Origin: Pipra filicauda
Lineage: Eukaryota > Chordata > Aves > Passeriformes > Pipridae
Length of the DNA: 64,000 nucleotides
Reading direction: 5' to 3'
Assembly: GCF_003945595.2 (NCBI RefSeq)
Contig: NW_024104661.1
Coordinates: 281,876-345,875 of the forward strand
This document shows, one piece after another, positions 11,401 through 24,389 of the stretch (position 1 is the first letter of the stretch; each line of letters begins with the position of its first letter). The notes beneath the pieces are model-generated. The model ran no database searches, was not told the DNA's origin, and saw only the letters and a program-made list of their open reading frames with translations. The position numbers were made by a program, and so were the translations under genes.

Positions 11401-14400
11401 TAGAGATGTCATTTCTCACAGTTAAGAAAAACAATTTGTGTATGAGAAATTTTGGAAACTTTTGCATCTGTGCCAGAAACAGCCCCACCCCCCACCCCTG
11501 AAAGCCAAGGATCTACAAGTTATAAGCTATTGAAAACTAAAACAGACATTAAAGCCCCATGTCAAATGCAAGATATTTTTACAAGTTTAAGAGATACTAG
11601 TTTCAAATGATGGTTAATGTGTGTTGGCTGGGCTCTGACTGAAAGGAAAAAGATAAAGGGTTTATGAGTGCAAAACAGACCTTTTTTGTTTGGTTGGTTT
11701 GGTTTTGTTTTTGTTTTTTTGCAGTGGCAGGGGCCTGTGTCAGTCCTTTGGGGGAAGAGACACAAATCTTCATAATTCTGAACGGTGTACTTGCCGTAAA
11801 AGCACATAAATACTGTATTTCTAATTCCTCAGAGTAAACCTGTACTACATTTCATATACGTGTGTGCATGTTTAAGTGCAGTCACTGTATGATCGGTTTT
11901 GTTCAGCATAGATGATGTCCACTGATGGTTCAGTTTTTATTAAGAAAACATACTTTCACAAGTTCTCTATTATAACAAATATGTCACGTTGCTCTGAGGG
12001 TATAATTTGTTGTAGCAAGGATGTTGCATTACTTTTTTAAGTATCAGGGAAGATCCATACAGCTACCCTTTGCAGTTCAGTAGCCTCATGCTGAAATTGC
12101 TCATAAGACAGTATAATTCTTATAGAGAGAACCTTGCAATGAGTAATGGATTTATTTATGGTGAATGTGTGTTTTGACAACTGGGACCATGCTTTTAATT
12201 TCCGTTTGTAAGGTGGAAGTTTGAAGAATTGGAGGGCTCTGACACTTCAAGAAAATTATGTGATTGGAAAAAGTCTTCATTTCCTCCAAAATCATTTTTC
12301 TGCAAAGGCCTTTCATCCTGGCACTGCTAAGTTAGTTTAATTCCTCCAAGGGAAGTGTGTGTGGGTAAAAACCCACAACAAAACTCTCTCTGTTTCTGCA
12401 GCAGGGGTTTACTGGCTGCTTCAATTCTGTTCCTGCTGTTACTGGCATGTGGATTTATCTCAATAATGGCTCAGTGACATACTGGAGAAGAAGTTTCAGA
12501 ACTGGGCCATATTTAAAATTTTGTTTAGTGTTGGCTTTATTCTTTCTGGGTGAAACTTCTGTGAGGTGTAGACCATTGCTTTTGTGAAAATTGGATTGTA
12601 ATCTAGATATCTCATTGAGCAGAATGTGTGGGAATGGAGAAGTGGCAATATCTTTCCCAGCAGTGGTATATGAAGCTATTTTCATTCGGTGTGATGTCAG
12701 ATGAAATATATTCTGACCCACACAGTAATGAAGGCTGCAGGTTTTCTTGCGGACAACCACAAAAATATGCACCTTGAATTTTAGTAGCAAATAGCCACTG
12801 ACTTGGAAGGGCTAATTCCACACAACCCAGAGACCCTGATGGGCAAAAGTAGCAGGCATTTTCATTTCAGTGCCTGTTCTCAAGGTGATGCTGGCTCTGT
12901 ACTTTTGGAATAGTAACACCTGTCTGTGTTAGTCCAACAAATGAGGAAGCACTGGGAAAAGGGCATTCCTCTGCCTCTTCATGCCAGAGCAGCACAAGGT
13001 AAAAAGGAATAAAGCCATGCTGCTGGCTTGTTCCCTGTTGTCCTGTTGAATCCATCTGAGTGCCCTGGTTTGCTGATCAAGCTAGAGAAAGATATTGTGG
13101 AGAGGCAGAATCCCCCTGGTCCCTGATCATTATGTGCTAAGCTGTAGGTTGATCCACTTACTTGTGTGATTTCAGGGTTTGGGTTTTTTTTTCTGGAGGA
13201 CAAATGAGCATCAAAAAGTGGCTTTCTTCCATATTTACTATCAAAGGCACTTACTGGTGTAATACATTCATATAAGTAAGTGTATTGGGTACCTTAAAGA
13301 ATTAAACAAAACTATTATAAATGCTGGAATAAAGTCTATTCTTAACATACAAGTTACGGGAAGTACATAAAGGTACTTAAATCTCTCACAAAGTGTAAGA
13401 TGTTATAAGCTGTGCAATATCTGGAGCCCATTGCCACGATTAAAAAAAGAAAAGAAAAATCCCAGGCATTATTCCTGTGTGCAGGGGGAAACCCCGGGTA
13501 ATAAGCTCTGAGCTCACACGCTATCCCTGGGACAAAAATAGCCAGCTGTCCAGGCTCTGGCTAGGAGGAGGCTTAGGAGGGAGGAGATGTGTACTCTCTG
13601 TTAGTCATTGTGTGATATGCTGGCCAGCAGCACAAGCAAGAGATGGGGCTTATGTTAAGGGAAGTAATTTTAATTTGGAGGAAGGTTCTGTATCACCCCT
13701 TTTTGTTCTACAGCTTGGATATTTATTTAATCCCTTCTCGCTGCTGGAAATTGAGTTGGACAAAAGAAAGGGTAGGAACTTTCCTTAAAGCTGAAGGAAA
13801 TGAAGAATAGCCATGAGGTCTTTCTGGTGGGGAGTCCCGTGAAGCTGCAGGAGTGTTCACAGCCATGGAAATGCCCATTCTGGTGGCCACTGGCCAGATC
13901 TACTCAATTTTAGCCTGGACCCCTTCCCTTCATGCCCAGTCACTGCCATTGATGCAGTTGTGTGAGAGGAACCACGGCAAGGGGAGTCCAGCTGCTGCCC
14001 AGGGTGGTGTGGGGGGGAACAGAGGCTCTGTCCCACAGCAGGTGTGTGGGGTGGAGCTCCAAATGGCCCCAAAAAGCCTGCAGGCACTCAGTCCCAGGCA
14101 TCTTCTGACTTTGCCTTGTGCTAAGAGTGTGATGGTTTTAACTGGAGCTGCCTTGCCTTTAAAAGTGTGTTTCTACAGAGCCTTTCTAAGATGATTGGCA
14201 GTGCGCAACTTTTTTGACTTGGCGTTAATTGTTGAATGTTCTCCTTTTTTTAAATTATCATTTTGTAAACTTATAAATGCTGTTGGTGACCATCCAACTG
14301 AGGTCTGCTCCAGGTGTTAAAATGTAATTTATTAAATCAAAGCAATGCCGAAGTACTAGTATTTCCTCCTGGGTCTAAAATTCAGTTGTTGAGTGAATGG

Positions 14401-15244
14401 TTTTGTGGTAGAGGAGCAAATGCTTTCAAAAAGATACTATACAAAATATATGTCCCTTTGCACATTGTGATTTTCATTTTATTTTTTCATTTAATAATTT
14501 TCTGTAGTCATTTCTTCCAGTGGGCTTTGTGCAGTCTCTCTTGCTCACTTCGTGCAGCCGGAGAAAGATTTGACAATAGCTTTAAAACAGACATACTATT
14601 TCTATAGTTTTTTGTATTTTGACATGGACTGGCGTGTGAAAAAGGCTTGCACTGTAGCCTTTGAGCACTTTTATACGGGTGTATTACTGACCACCCCATA
14701 CTATGCCCTGTTCACTCAGCTTTTGCCCCAGAAAGTTGACAGAGGCAGTAAGTGAAGAATTCAGTAAGACAGCAGGAATAAACCCAAGGTGGATTATGCT
14801 GATAATAGTAGCAATTACTTGGTGTCTTTCTCTGAAAAAATGCTGCCATACTTATTAAAATAGATTAGACTAGGTAAAGGAAAAATCTGCTGCCTTTTTT
14901 TCCTGCAAGCGCGTGAGTGATGCTGTTCTTTGCAAACTGAAGAAGGATGCAGGGAGCCTAAAATTAAGCCATATCTGTTGATCACTACAGAGCATTCTGG
15001 AAGGTTTCTTTCACGTTTCCCACAACACAGTCCCTGTCATGGTGAAGAAACACTAATAGCAGCATCACTACCCCTCGCGTGCAACTTCTGTCTGGATTTT
15101 CATGTAAATCTCCTACTTAGAAGGAATTAGAATAGTAAGACAAGAAATTGTGAAACAAGATCTAGAGATTTAGAATATCTTATCCTAATGCTCCTTTCCC
15201 TCAGGTCCATAAAGCACTCTTCCTCTCCCAGTTTTTGTAGTGGC
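8456..15244. other. Non-coding unique sequence
   Basis: About 6.8 kb with no exon, RNA gene or repeat that I can support. Overlapping frames on both strands at 8815-9239 come from a GT-rich, stop-poor segment and have no family resemblance. A C-rich tract lies at 11483-11498. T/G low complexity (GGTTT-type) lies at about 11680-11722. The frames at 12455-12821, 13477-13788 and 13853-14194 are unrecognised and probably chance. Confidence 0.55.
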
Positions 15245-15355
15245 TATAGAATGGTTTGAAAGGGACCTTAAAGATCATCTACTTCCAGCCCCTCTGCCAC
15301 GGACAGGGAAACCTTCTGCTGGACCGAGTTGCTCAAAGCCCCATCCAACCTTATG
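15245..15355 (-). mobile_element. CR1 LINE 3' end (minus strand)
   Basis: The plus strand reads as the reverse complement of a CR1 3' terminus: TAGAATGG, then GGGACCTTAAAGATCATCTA, CTGCCACGGACAGGGA and GCTCAAAGCCCCATCCAACC. Only the terminal 110 bp or so, the 3'UTR side, remain. The wording matches the copies at 52463 (also minus) and 61880 (plus), so these three appear to be one subfamily. Confidence 0.88.
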
Positions 15356-18300
15356 CTGTTGTTCCTCTGGTTACTTGCAGTCTGTGTTCCAAGAAGATAA
15401 TTCAAAATTGACCAGCTTAAACTGATAGATAAAGGGACTTTTTTTTTTTTCATCTGTCAGCTGCAGTTATTCTTTCATGAGACATTTGTCAGAGGTGTTA
15501 ACTTTTATTTCTCTGCTCAGGCCCTAGTTTGGAGTGTGATTTGATTTTTTAAATTTTTTTTTTCTTTTTTTTTAACACATACCCACACTGACCACCAAAT
15601 GTGAGTGGGTAAAAAACACTCACCTGAAACACAGAATTTTACCCAATTCTTAATTCAGATTTATGAGCTCTATTAGTAAACTTAAAATTAATTTTCAAAA
15701 CACAAATCGGATGTGAAAATAGGATAGCTTATGCCTAAACTGATATCACCTGTTAGAATAATACAACCATAAAAAAAAAAGGCAAATGAACGCCATATTT
15801 ATACTGAAGTTTTAAAGGACATTGAACCAGCAAAGATTGACATTTGGGAAGTATTCTGGAACAAAGGGGTCCTAAAATTCTAAACAAGACAATAGAAGCC
15901 TTCTGTGCTGACACACTGACATGGTGTCTTCAGCAGTTTACTTGATTCAAGTAGTTCATGTAAGGCTGAAAACTGAGTGTGAAGACAGCCAGAGGAGATT
16001 TCTGCTTCCCATAGAGTGAAAGCCAAAGTATCTGCTAATCTTTAAAGATTTTTAAATATAGAGAAAATCCAATTTCATAAACTTTCATTCTTACAGGTGC
16101 ACTGAAGGTATTTTTAGAACTAATTAAACACCAGTATTTTGCTGTGTTAATGCAGAGTGGTTTGTGTATTCACACAAAGGGCATATGGAGTTGCCAAGTA
16201 ACACATTTTAATATGTACCAGCCAATAAGAATTGACCCTTCCTTAGAAAAAAACAAAAATACCCCCAATCTGATTTATTCATATCAGTGTTTCCTGCTTG
16301 GTAATTTAAATCCTGTTTAAATTCACGAATTTACATCACTTTGATTTATATCAGCCATTCTGCCTTCAAATGAAGAGGGAACAGGCTGGGACTCAAGGCC
16401 CTTTACAATTTAGCACTACACTTATTCCATCCTCCTGTTCTAAGTCACAGGTTTGTCTGATACCTATCTGCACTTCCTTTGCTGTGCTCATCAGCTCAAA
16501 CATCGTCCTTTGTGTGAGTTTTTGAACACTTACCTTGTATTGGAATAAGGAAGGGGTTCTCTTATCAGAATAAGAAAGGGGTTTAGTAGTTTAACAGTGT
16601 AATTTAGATGATAATGCAGCACAAATGTGTAACTTACAAAGATGTTCATGAGCAGTAAGTACTTTGTATCATAATGACACATTTACATACAGTTAATTGC
16701 TTTTATGCTTTTACCATTTTCAGTTCTGTTTGGTTTTTACTGGGCTAAAATTCAGTGAGTTTGGCTTCTTTTTCTTTTTTTAACTGAGGACATCAAACTC
16801 TGCTCCTTTCTGTCCTTTTTCCTTTAACTTGGAATCATAGGAGAAAAGGTGCTTTTTCCACTCCAGTTTCCAGATTGAATGGGCTTTGTCTATGGTCAGG
16901 TGGTAAAGGTGTGTGTTGTTGTCTTCAGAGCAAGCAGACCCCATAAATGCACTGCTCTGCTCACTAGGGTAAATTGATTATTTTATTAATTGTGGTTTAT
17001 GGTATATAATAAGGGGAAGTTTTTTTACTCACCGGCCGGCATTTCAGAATAATTTGTCAGTTCGAGTGTCAAAAACAATGAAGAAGGACTAAATGTTTAA
17101 GGAAAACAGAAGTTTTGGAGAAATTTAGTTGTAAACTAGGAGTTTGTTATTTTAGCAGGTGTTAGAAGTTTCTTTGGTGGAGGGTTTTGAAAAGCACACA
17201 CCCCCTCCCCCCCGATGAATAACTAATGAAGAGACATTGTGACAAAAGAAATATTTGTGTTTAAATTCAAGAGTAATGCACAGATTTCATACCACAATGC
17301 TTATAGTTAATTAGGAGGTGGGCTAGAGGGTTATGAAATGCTGCTGTCATCTCTGGAGTCTCAGTTTCAGTGCCTAAACTGTCAAATGGCTTGTTTTCCT
17401 GTTCTTCAAGGGCAAGGAATCAAATGCAATCAAGAAAGTTTGAAGTACTAGTAGAGGTGAGTTTAAGTGTCTAGGCTATATTGTTCAGCTGCTCTTAAGC
17501 ATCAGTTAGCCTGACTTTCTGGAATGCATCTTTTTATCTACACTCCTCAGCATTATTTAGTGTATAGTTTACAATAAAACCAGTGCAGACTGGGACATGT
17601 TTCCATCACCATCGAGTTTCAAGTCTGTGTTGGATTTGATGAAGACCCAATTCTGATAACCCTTTACCCTTAGAAGAACATGGATGGGAAATGTGAGGGT
17701 GCTTGACAGTGAAATTCCTTGAGGAAATGGGTTTATATGGGGATTAAAAGAAAGAACTTGTTTGGCAGATGTTTTACTTTTTGGACTGTACAGATCTTGC
17801 TGCAGTAGAAAATTAAGGGAAAGTTATGAGGTTTTAACCTTTCCTGGTAATTCCTGGAACAAGGAGGCTGTGATAAGTTTGGGAAGTACTTGCACACCTG
17901 GGATGCAACATTAAGAGCGAATAGGCAGCATGGTTCACTGTGGTTTTGGTTACTAAGTTTCCTTCATCACAGCACATGGAGATTCCCAAAGCCAAGAAAC
18001 AAATTTTGAGGTTGTCTTAATTGTAAGTGACTGAAATGAACAGTTGGTTTAAAGATTGTGTAATGATATATAACATGATATGCAGTTTTGCCAAAAACAC
18101 TAATGTAAGTCCATGTTTACTTAATGAAAATATAATTGATACTGTTGCCAATTCAGCAGTCCACAGAGATCTTCTAGCAAATCCAGTAAATGTTGCTTTC
18201 TGTAGAAAGGGGCAACCTTTGTATCTTGGCATAATTTAAGTGTAGTTTGTCAGCTGTAACCTGGTGCACCATATTGGAAGTTACTTAGCTGGAGATTGCT

Positions 18301-21103
18301 CAGATATCATGATCTCTTTTTTTAATTTGTAGATACACATGTAAGAGGGAACTCTCTCCTCTTTTTCTCTTTGGAGTTAGATATTGAATGCAGAGTAATA
18401 AAATACATTTGCATACTTTTCTTCCCCCACAGATTCTGTGATTAGGAAAACATTAGCAAGTCTTAACTGTGACCAACCTTTCCTTTCTGAGCATGGAAAA
18501 GGATCAGTTTCTGATAGACTAAAATTAGAATTTCAAAAATTGGACTGTGGGAAAAATAAGAAAACGATGACATGGAACAGATTAATGTAGAAACATTAAT
18601 GTGGCTTGATCTCCTTTTTCCTGTTACATTTATGGTAGAATGTGGACAGATACATCTAGGCCATTTCTTTGCAGACACACTTGGCACTAAAGTTCCGTAT
18701 ACAATGAAATCTTGAAAAATGAGTCATCACTGGTTATGTTGTAGAAATAAAAATGGATACCTAATGAAGTAGCACAAGAGTAGAAATGATCTGCCATGCA
18801 TCACAGTTGTTAATCAATAAATACCTGCAGAGTTTATTTCTGTATTTAATGACATCTGGAATGCTCAGCCAGAATTCGATTGGTGTTCACAACTGGCTCA
18901 AAGATTTTACCTTTCTGTGAAATTCAGACCAGGTTACCCCAGGCCTTCTGTTATGCTGGAATAAATAATCTATACTCTAATATTAATTATTTTTTCTTAA
19001 TTGCTGTAACTGAGAAAGAGTAATGGAGCCACCACCCTCCCTCCCACCTTCCCCTTGAGAAATTACTGCAATGTTTGCTAGAAGAAACTTTTCCTGAAGT
19101 TTGAAACCTCAGTTAAATGTAACTTTTTTTTTTTTTCCTAGGTACTGGTAGGCCAGGTAACTCCCAGATAATGTGGTCTGAGGACTGCAGGGGCCTGAAA
19201 CAGACTGTACAGATAGCTACAATGCATTCCAGACAGAGATCAGATTCAGTGCTCACACCTGTAGGTGGGCACGGGGTTTAATATAATAAATTTAATGAGA
19301 AATATGAAAACTCCCTAAGAAGGCAATCTATTATGAGAAGCGAAGACGGTGGTAATGGCTCCGGTGTCAATAGTGTCTAACAGTTCATTAAGTATGGTCA
19401 TAGTTCTACGAATTGTGGCTCACTAAGTAATCGTGAAAATACAGAGCACATTTCAGGATCAGTTTGGAGTACCCCTGAGTTACTGAGAGGGTTCTGTTGG
19501 TTTTTCCATAGTTAGTTGCTTGTTGTGTAATCTTGTCTCCACCTTCCCTAAAAGCTGGGCTTTTTCAGGGGAAGTGCCTGTGGCAGCCTGTAATTTAATA
19601 CCTCTCATTACTCATTAGCAAAGGCATCCAGGTTCATGTTGTAGGTGTTCCCCTTTAGTCAGGCTTCACTCAGGAGATACAGTTGGTTGTAATTTGTGGC
19701 TTTTTTTACAGCTAATATTAGTTTACTTGTTGATATTGATCACTGTTGGGAATTTTCAGTCATGGCATATTTTCTGTTTTCACCTGGAAAAATCTGTTAT
19801 TGTTGTATCTTAGAAAAGTAGATGTTTTTATTAATCCTCTGCTGCACATATTCTTTAGGATTAGTCTCTGTCTGCTGTAGGGAGATAGGGAAATAATGCT
19901 AGGGAAGGAATGCTGTGGCTTGTTTGTGGCAGAGTTTGCATTTCGGGAAGAGAAAGGGGATTTCTTGTGCTTATTCATGAGGAAAGACTGAACACTGATT
20001 CAAAGTTACATGGTTTGGAAGCTTACAAGACTCTGTACAAGTATTAGTTCTACAAAATGGGAGTTTAATGAATATACTTTTTTTCCCTTTTGCTATTAGC
20101 AAAACCATCCTTCTAGCACATTTGAGAAAGAAGTAGTGAAAGGGGATTTCACTCCTGAGAGTCTGTATCTACTTGTCAACTACAAAAGAAGCTGTGTTGC
20201 AACAGTTCTTGTTGAAGTAGCTGAGCTTCTTGGCTCCAGCAGGAGGTCAGCACTGTGAAAAGCACTTGCTTGTTGTGAAATAAACCGGGAAAGTACTGGT
20301 AGGAATTAATTCCATTCTCCATGCTGCATCCAACTGGCAAGCCTGCGCTGTCCTTGGACTTCAGGTGATATTTTGAAACGCAAAGAGCCTGGAGGATAAA
20401 AGTTTAAACACAGTTAGGATATTTTTTTTCTTTTCCTTTTTTTTTTTTTTTCCCCCTAAGCAATAGATCTTAGACAACACAAGTTAGGCATGTCTTTGGG
20501 TCGTTGTAAAGCCTGGCAGACAAGTGTTGTTATGAGCTCAGGATTCTCCGTCTTCTGCATCTGTATGAAAATTAAATCTGAATAAATTAAGCCTGAGAGG
20601 GTAAATAAACAAATACCAGAACAAAAATGGAGTTAGATACTAACACCTGCAGTGACAATGAAGCTGGAGATGTCTGACATGTCCAGTTGAACATGAATGT
20701 CCAGTTCCACATATGACTTGCTGTACGTGAATGTGGTGGCTCACTAGCATAGAAGCAGTCACTGTGTGCAAATACTAAATGTGCAGGTACATCCACATCT
20801 GCTGTGTCTGTCCAAAAACAGCTCAGTTGGCAAAGCAGGTATTGAGTGTTACACCTCTCCTCTTCAGCATGCTGCCAGCTGCTGAAGACACCTATATTTG
20901 TGGAGGATATGCATGACAGTTGTGGAAGCACGTGGTGCATAGGTACATAGGTCTCTCTGGTCACTGTTTTTAGTGTGAGATGCTTCTCCTCACTTTTAGG
21001 TGTGATTCACATTTCTGTTTGTGGTTTTGTTATTTGTTTGGTTGTTTTTGTTTTTTCCCTGCTGCCTGCTGTTCTTGTCACATTTTGTCCTCCAGTAGTC
21101 TTT
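15356..21103. other. AT-rich non-coding sequence
   Basis: No supported gene. T-runs at 15439-15450, 19124-19136 and 20437-20451, and an A10 run at 15771. The interval 16080-16240 contains TAATTA (16121) and several AT-rich homeodomain-like words. The segment 18790-18890 contains GTTAATCAATAAATA. Both look like possible conserved non-coding DNA but cannot be tested here. A short CCGGCCGG island sits at 17032-17039 in otherwise AT-rich DNA. Confidence 0.55.
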
Positions 21104-21162
21104 AATTATATATAAATAGCTATAAATAAAAATAAATATTATATATAAATATATATAAATTC
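21104..21162. repeat. AT-rich (TA)n/TAAATA low-complexity tract
   Basis: About 60 bases made almost only of A and T, in TATATAAATA- and AAATAAAAATAAATA-type units, with no G/C apart from one GC step. It is an imperfect microsatellite likely to melt easily. Confidence 0.85.
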
Positions 21163-21206
21163 AGATAGATCAGACTGTACCCAAGATTTTCTGACCCCTG
21201 TCACTT

Positions 21207-22020
21207 TCAGTGGTGGGATTTTGCCCTTCTGAATGCCGAAGACTCATCGGGTCCTAGTGGTTTCCATGGAAGTTCAAAGTCTTTGATGGCTCTTAGCCAC
21301 AGGAATAAGAGTATTAACAGGCCAAATGTCTCAGGACAGTGTGAGAGGGGCAGAACAGCAGAGCTCTGATATTGGACATGTGTTTTTTTCCCCTTCCTAT
21401 TTCTGCACTGGGGTTCTGCTGTCAGGCTACCAGGCTTGCTTCTCCATCTGGCCCTTTCCAGCTGGCTCACTGCCAGTAAGCCGCGGTGTAAAGTCTCCAG
21501 TGATCCTGTGCAGGCACAAGATCCTGGCAAAAGCAGCGTGTCCTTCTGTCCTGCTCCCCGTGCCCCTGTGCCACATTTGATAAGTAGTGAGGTCCTTGAA
21601 GCAACTGTAGATGTGAATGAGGCCTGGGGAGTGGAAGGTGCACCACGGTGTGTAGAAACCCAGTGTTTGCATGGTGGGTACGTGGAAGACACGGAAGCTG
21701 GCAAAGGGGCTTCCCAGCTCCTATTCCTCTGGTAGCTGGACTGCACCAGAGACACAGAGCACCAAAAATGGCTGGATTAGTGCAAAGGTAGACTTGTGAC
21801 ATTTCTCTGCCCTCTTTGCTGAATGATTTTCCGCTCCAGACTGGTTGTACACAGTGCTGACACAGATCCTGCGTGGTGGTGGCCTGTGGCTGTCCCCTGT
21901 GGTTGCTTTCTAGCCTGTCCCCAGGCACAGGCCTCTAGACATGGAGAGGCACCAAATGGCACATTGGCAGTGGATTTCACCTCATGGTGTCCAGAATTTG
22001 CTAGACAAGATGCTTTCTGA
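21207..22020. other. GC-richer, stop-poor block; no recognised protein
   Basis: This block holds the longest open frame in the window: 182 codons on the minus strand, 21207-21755. It overlaps minus-strand frames of 153 codons (21467-21928) and 81 codons, and plus-strand frames of 84 and 99 codons. The translations are rich in Ser, Leu, Pro, Cys and Arg. They show no domain, motif, signal peptide or transmembrane pattern that I recognise. Low stop density in several frames at once is what raised GC content produces, so I do not call a gene. A remnant exon, a lncRNA exon or a lineage-specific ORF is possible. Confidence 0.4.
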
Positions 22021-22069
22021 CCACATCAAGCTTCAGTGAAGCATGCTGTTGTGGCCTTTGGCTCACTGG

Positions 22070-22400
22070 AGTAATTCCTGAAGTCACCCCAAGCAGGGAG
22101 AACACTCGGGCGGTTGTGAATGGAGCAGTTATTAATTCTGTAATTTCCTGTTTCCTGACTTTGTAGAGTCTTAAGACTGTGACCAGAGCTTGCTTTTCAT
22201 TGCAAATTTGTAATAATTAGAAAGATTCTTGCATAATTAAAACCAGTGCATGAAGAAAAGAGGAGAACCTAATCCTCCTATTTAGCTAAACTGTTATTCT
22301 GGTTTACAGGATTAGGCTTTTAGTTCTCGCAGGGGCTATAGATACCTATTCATTTACTGACTGTTTCATCAACAGTGGCAGGTGTGTTCTGTCAGACTAA
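22070..22400. promoter_or_regulatory. Candidate conserved regulatory element with paired K50-homeodomain sites
   Basis: The stretch has the texture of a vertebrate developmental enhancer. AT-rich homeodomain words (ATTAATTC near 22133, AATAATTAG near 22211, ATAATTAAAA near 22234) sit in otherwise complex sequence. CCTAATCCT (22268-22276) and its exact reverse complement AGGATTAGG (22318-22326) contain TAATCC, the site bound by OTX/PITX-type (K50) homeodomains. Function is inferred from motifs only; no conservation data are available. Confidence 0.35.
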
Positions 22401-22976
22401 TTCAGCTTCTTTGTCTTCCTTCTGGACAGTGTGTGTGTCATGTATTCTGCACAGGGACATTTATCTCAGATTAGCATTGACGAATAGAGCCAGCATGCTT
22501 CCATAAAAGTGAGAATTGGTTTTCAGACTCTCCCTATTGGTTATGCATCTCCTGTATGAATTAATAGTGGTTTAGTAAGATTAAAAACAGGAAGGGGCAT
22601 CTCATTTCTAATACCTTTCCAGAGGTTGGATGTCTCACACAGAGGAACTCCAAAAGATGTGGCTTATACAAGACTGAAAATATGTTATTTGAATTGATCT
22701 TTCCCATGGAAGAGAGAAAAAGGAATTAAGGGCATAACTGTGAGGGGCAGGGACCAAATCTTCTTTGAAGAACTTCTAAAGTACGGCACATTTGACACTC
22801 TAAGATAACTTCTATTTTATTTTATTTTAAGGTAGTGCAGTTGTTTTGATAGCACTGACATGCAGGTATAACAGAACAGGAAATGCTCACACTGCAACAG
22901 TAAGACACCATGGAAATAAAGGCAAGGAATCTATTTGAGAGGCACTACCTCTGCATTCTTAAAATAAAAAACCAGT
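22401..22976. other. Non-coding unique sequence
   Basis: No gene, repeat or clear regulatory structure seen. Confidence 0.5.
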
Positions 22977-23530
22977 TTGAGGGCGTGGTCTACCTCTGTC
23001 ATGGAAGAATCGCCAAGCTTCCATTTAGGGTGGCTGGCCCTGATTAATTCTTCACTGGGAGACGTCCAAGGCAAGCCATGGTGCTGGAGGAAGCGCTGTG
23101 TGCAGTGCTGTAGGTGGCACCCTTCCCTTTGCGATGGTGCTGAACCAGTGCCAGAAGGAAGGAAGGGGTTGGGGGCACTCGGCGCGGGGGAGCCCTGGAC
23201 CAGATGCTCGGCTGGTGTAAATCCCCACAGATCTGCTGGGGTGCCTGATGTGCTCCAGCTGAAAAATCTGTCCTCTGTCTTAAAAACTCCAGGTGAATGC
23301 AGGGCTTTGCCTACTTTTCATCAGTGGAGATTTCACGACTCATGCTCCATGGGATCTGCTGTGTAGGCAGAGCCCATGCCAGGCCATGCCTACTGCCCCT
23401 CTGAGGGCACCCCTGCACCCCCCTTCGGCAGCCTTGGCCGAATCTGGTGTTCAGCCACAGCAGCAGCTCTGTTTCTGTGGTGGGCAGCGTCATGCGTGCA
23501 GGCACAACATGTGTATCAGGCTTTGGGAGG
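22977..23530. other. CpG-bearing, stop-poor block; no recognised protein
   Basis: Plus-strand frames of 129 codons (22977-23366) and 95 codons (23293-23580) overlap in different frames, and a 64-codon frame lies opposite. The region is locally GC-rich with a small CpG cluster around 23180-23195. The translations are Cys/Trp/Pro-rich and match no family I know. It is probably non-coding, with open frames due to composition. A non-coding exon or a small CpG island cannot be excluded. Confidence 0.4.
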
Positions 23531-24389
23531 GAGATGCAGCTCTACACAAGCTTAAAGATACTGTTACCTTCTTTGGTTAGAGCATTTTATTTGGCTAACG
23601 TGTTAAAAGATGCTCATTAAATCACAGCATCGCTTCTCTTTAAAGTAATTCTGCCATGAATGCTGAAGGTATTTCAAATGTGTGCTTGAACTACATCAGG
23701 ACTGAGGGTCCTCAGACCTGTTTGTGTTCCTGTAAGTACAGACCAAAAAAGGCTGACTTTTTATTTACCTTGTGGTTTAGGAGTTGAGAGTCAGGGCTCT
23801 GGGGCCCAAGCGTACAGTCGGGTTACTGTGTGTCAGCTGATCCACGGTAACCGTGGATGGCAAATGCAAGTAATGTGCTGTGAATGAAGCATTCAGTTCC
23901 TGGTGCCAACACTGTGGCCTAAAGCATCCAACTAAAAATACGTCTCTAAAATGGGCAGTCATCTGACATTTTTATTTACTAGTGTGGTTTGGACATGGGT
24001 AGATGAAACATTTTAATAAATTACTGTGTCTTTTTGTCTGTTTGTTCCTGATTTATCACATTTTACTAATTCAAGATGTATTTATTACATGCCTAATAAA
24101 TTGGAGCTTTGATGTGCTGACTGATTTGCATTAAGGTGCTTGGAGAAGAAAAGGGTTGGAACAGGGAGTATCAAGCAGAAAGCAAACCTTCTTTCCTTGA
24201 TTGTGGCTGTGACCTGATCCTCCAGCATTGAATTCTGTGCCAGAAGGTGTTGTATTTGTATCTACTGCAGGATGATGGTCCAGGGCACTCAGTGTACAAC
24301 ATTTGCCATAGTTCCAAATAAGTGCTGCTCGCTGGTCTTTGTCATTGTTGTCCTCTGCTCTGCAGTGTGGCTGTATCCTCTCAGTGCAC
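23531..24389. other. Non-coding sequence with palindrome and AT-rich regulatory-like segment
   Basis: No supported gene. It contains the inverted repeat at 23840-23858 (listed separately). The segment at 24000-24140 has AATAAATTAC, GATTTATCAC, TATTTATTAC and CTAATAAATTGG, followed by a perfect octamer ATTTGCAT at 24124-24131. This packing suggests a POU/homeodomain-bound element, by motif only. Confidence 0.45.
23840..23858. repeat. Perfect 9-bp inverted repeat (1-nt spacer)
   Basis: ATCCACGGT-A-ACCGTGGAT: two exact 9-base arms around one central base, with two CpGs in a CpG-poor neighbourhood. It could be a dimeric protein-binding site or a small cruciform; no known factor is claimed. Confidence 0.9.

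Noticed and set aside
10260..18414. Perfect octamers ATTTGCAT at 10260-10267 and 18407-18414 as regulatory sites
   Set aside because: An 8-mer is expected a few times by chance in 64 kb; without neighbouring motifs these two are not informative.
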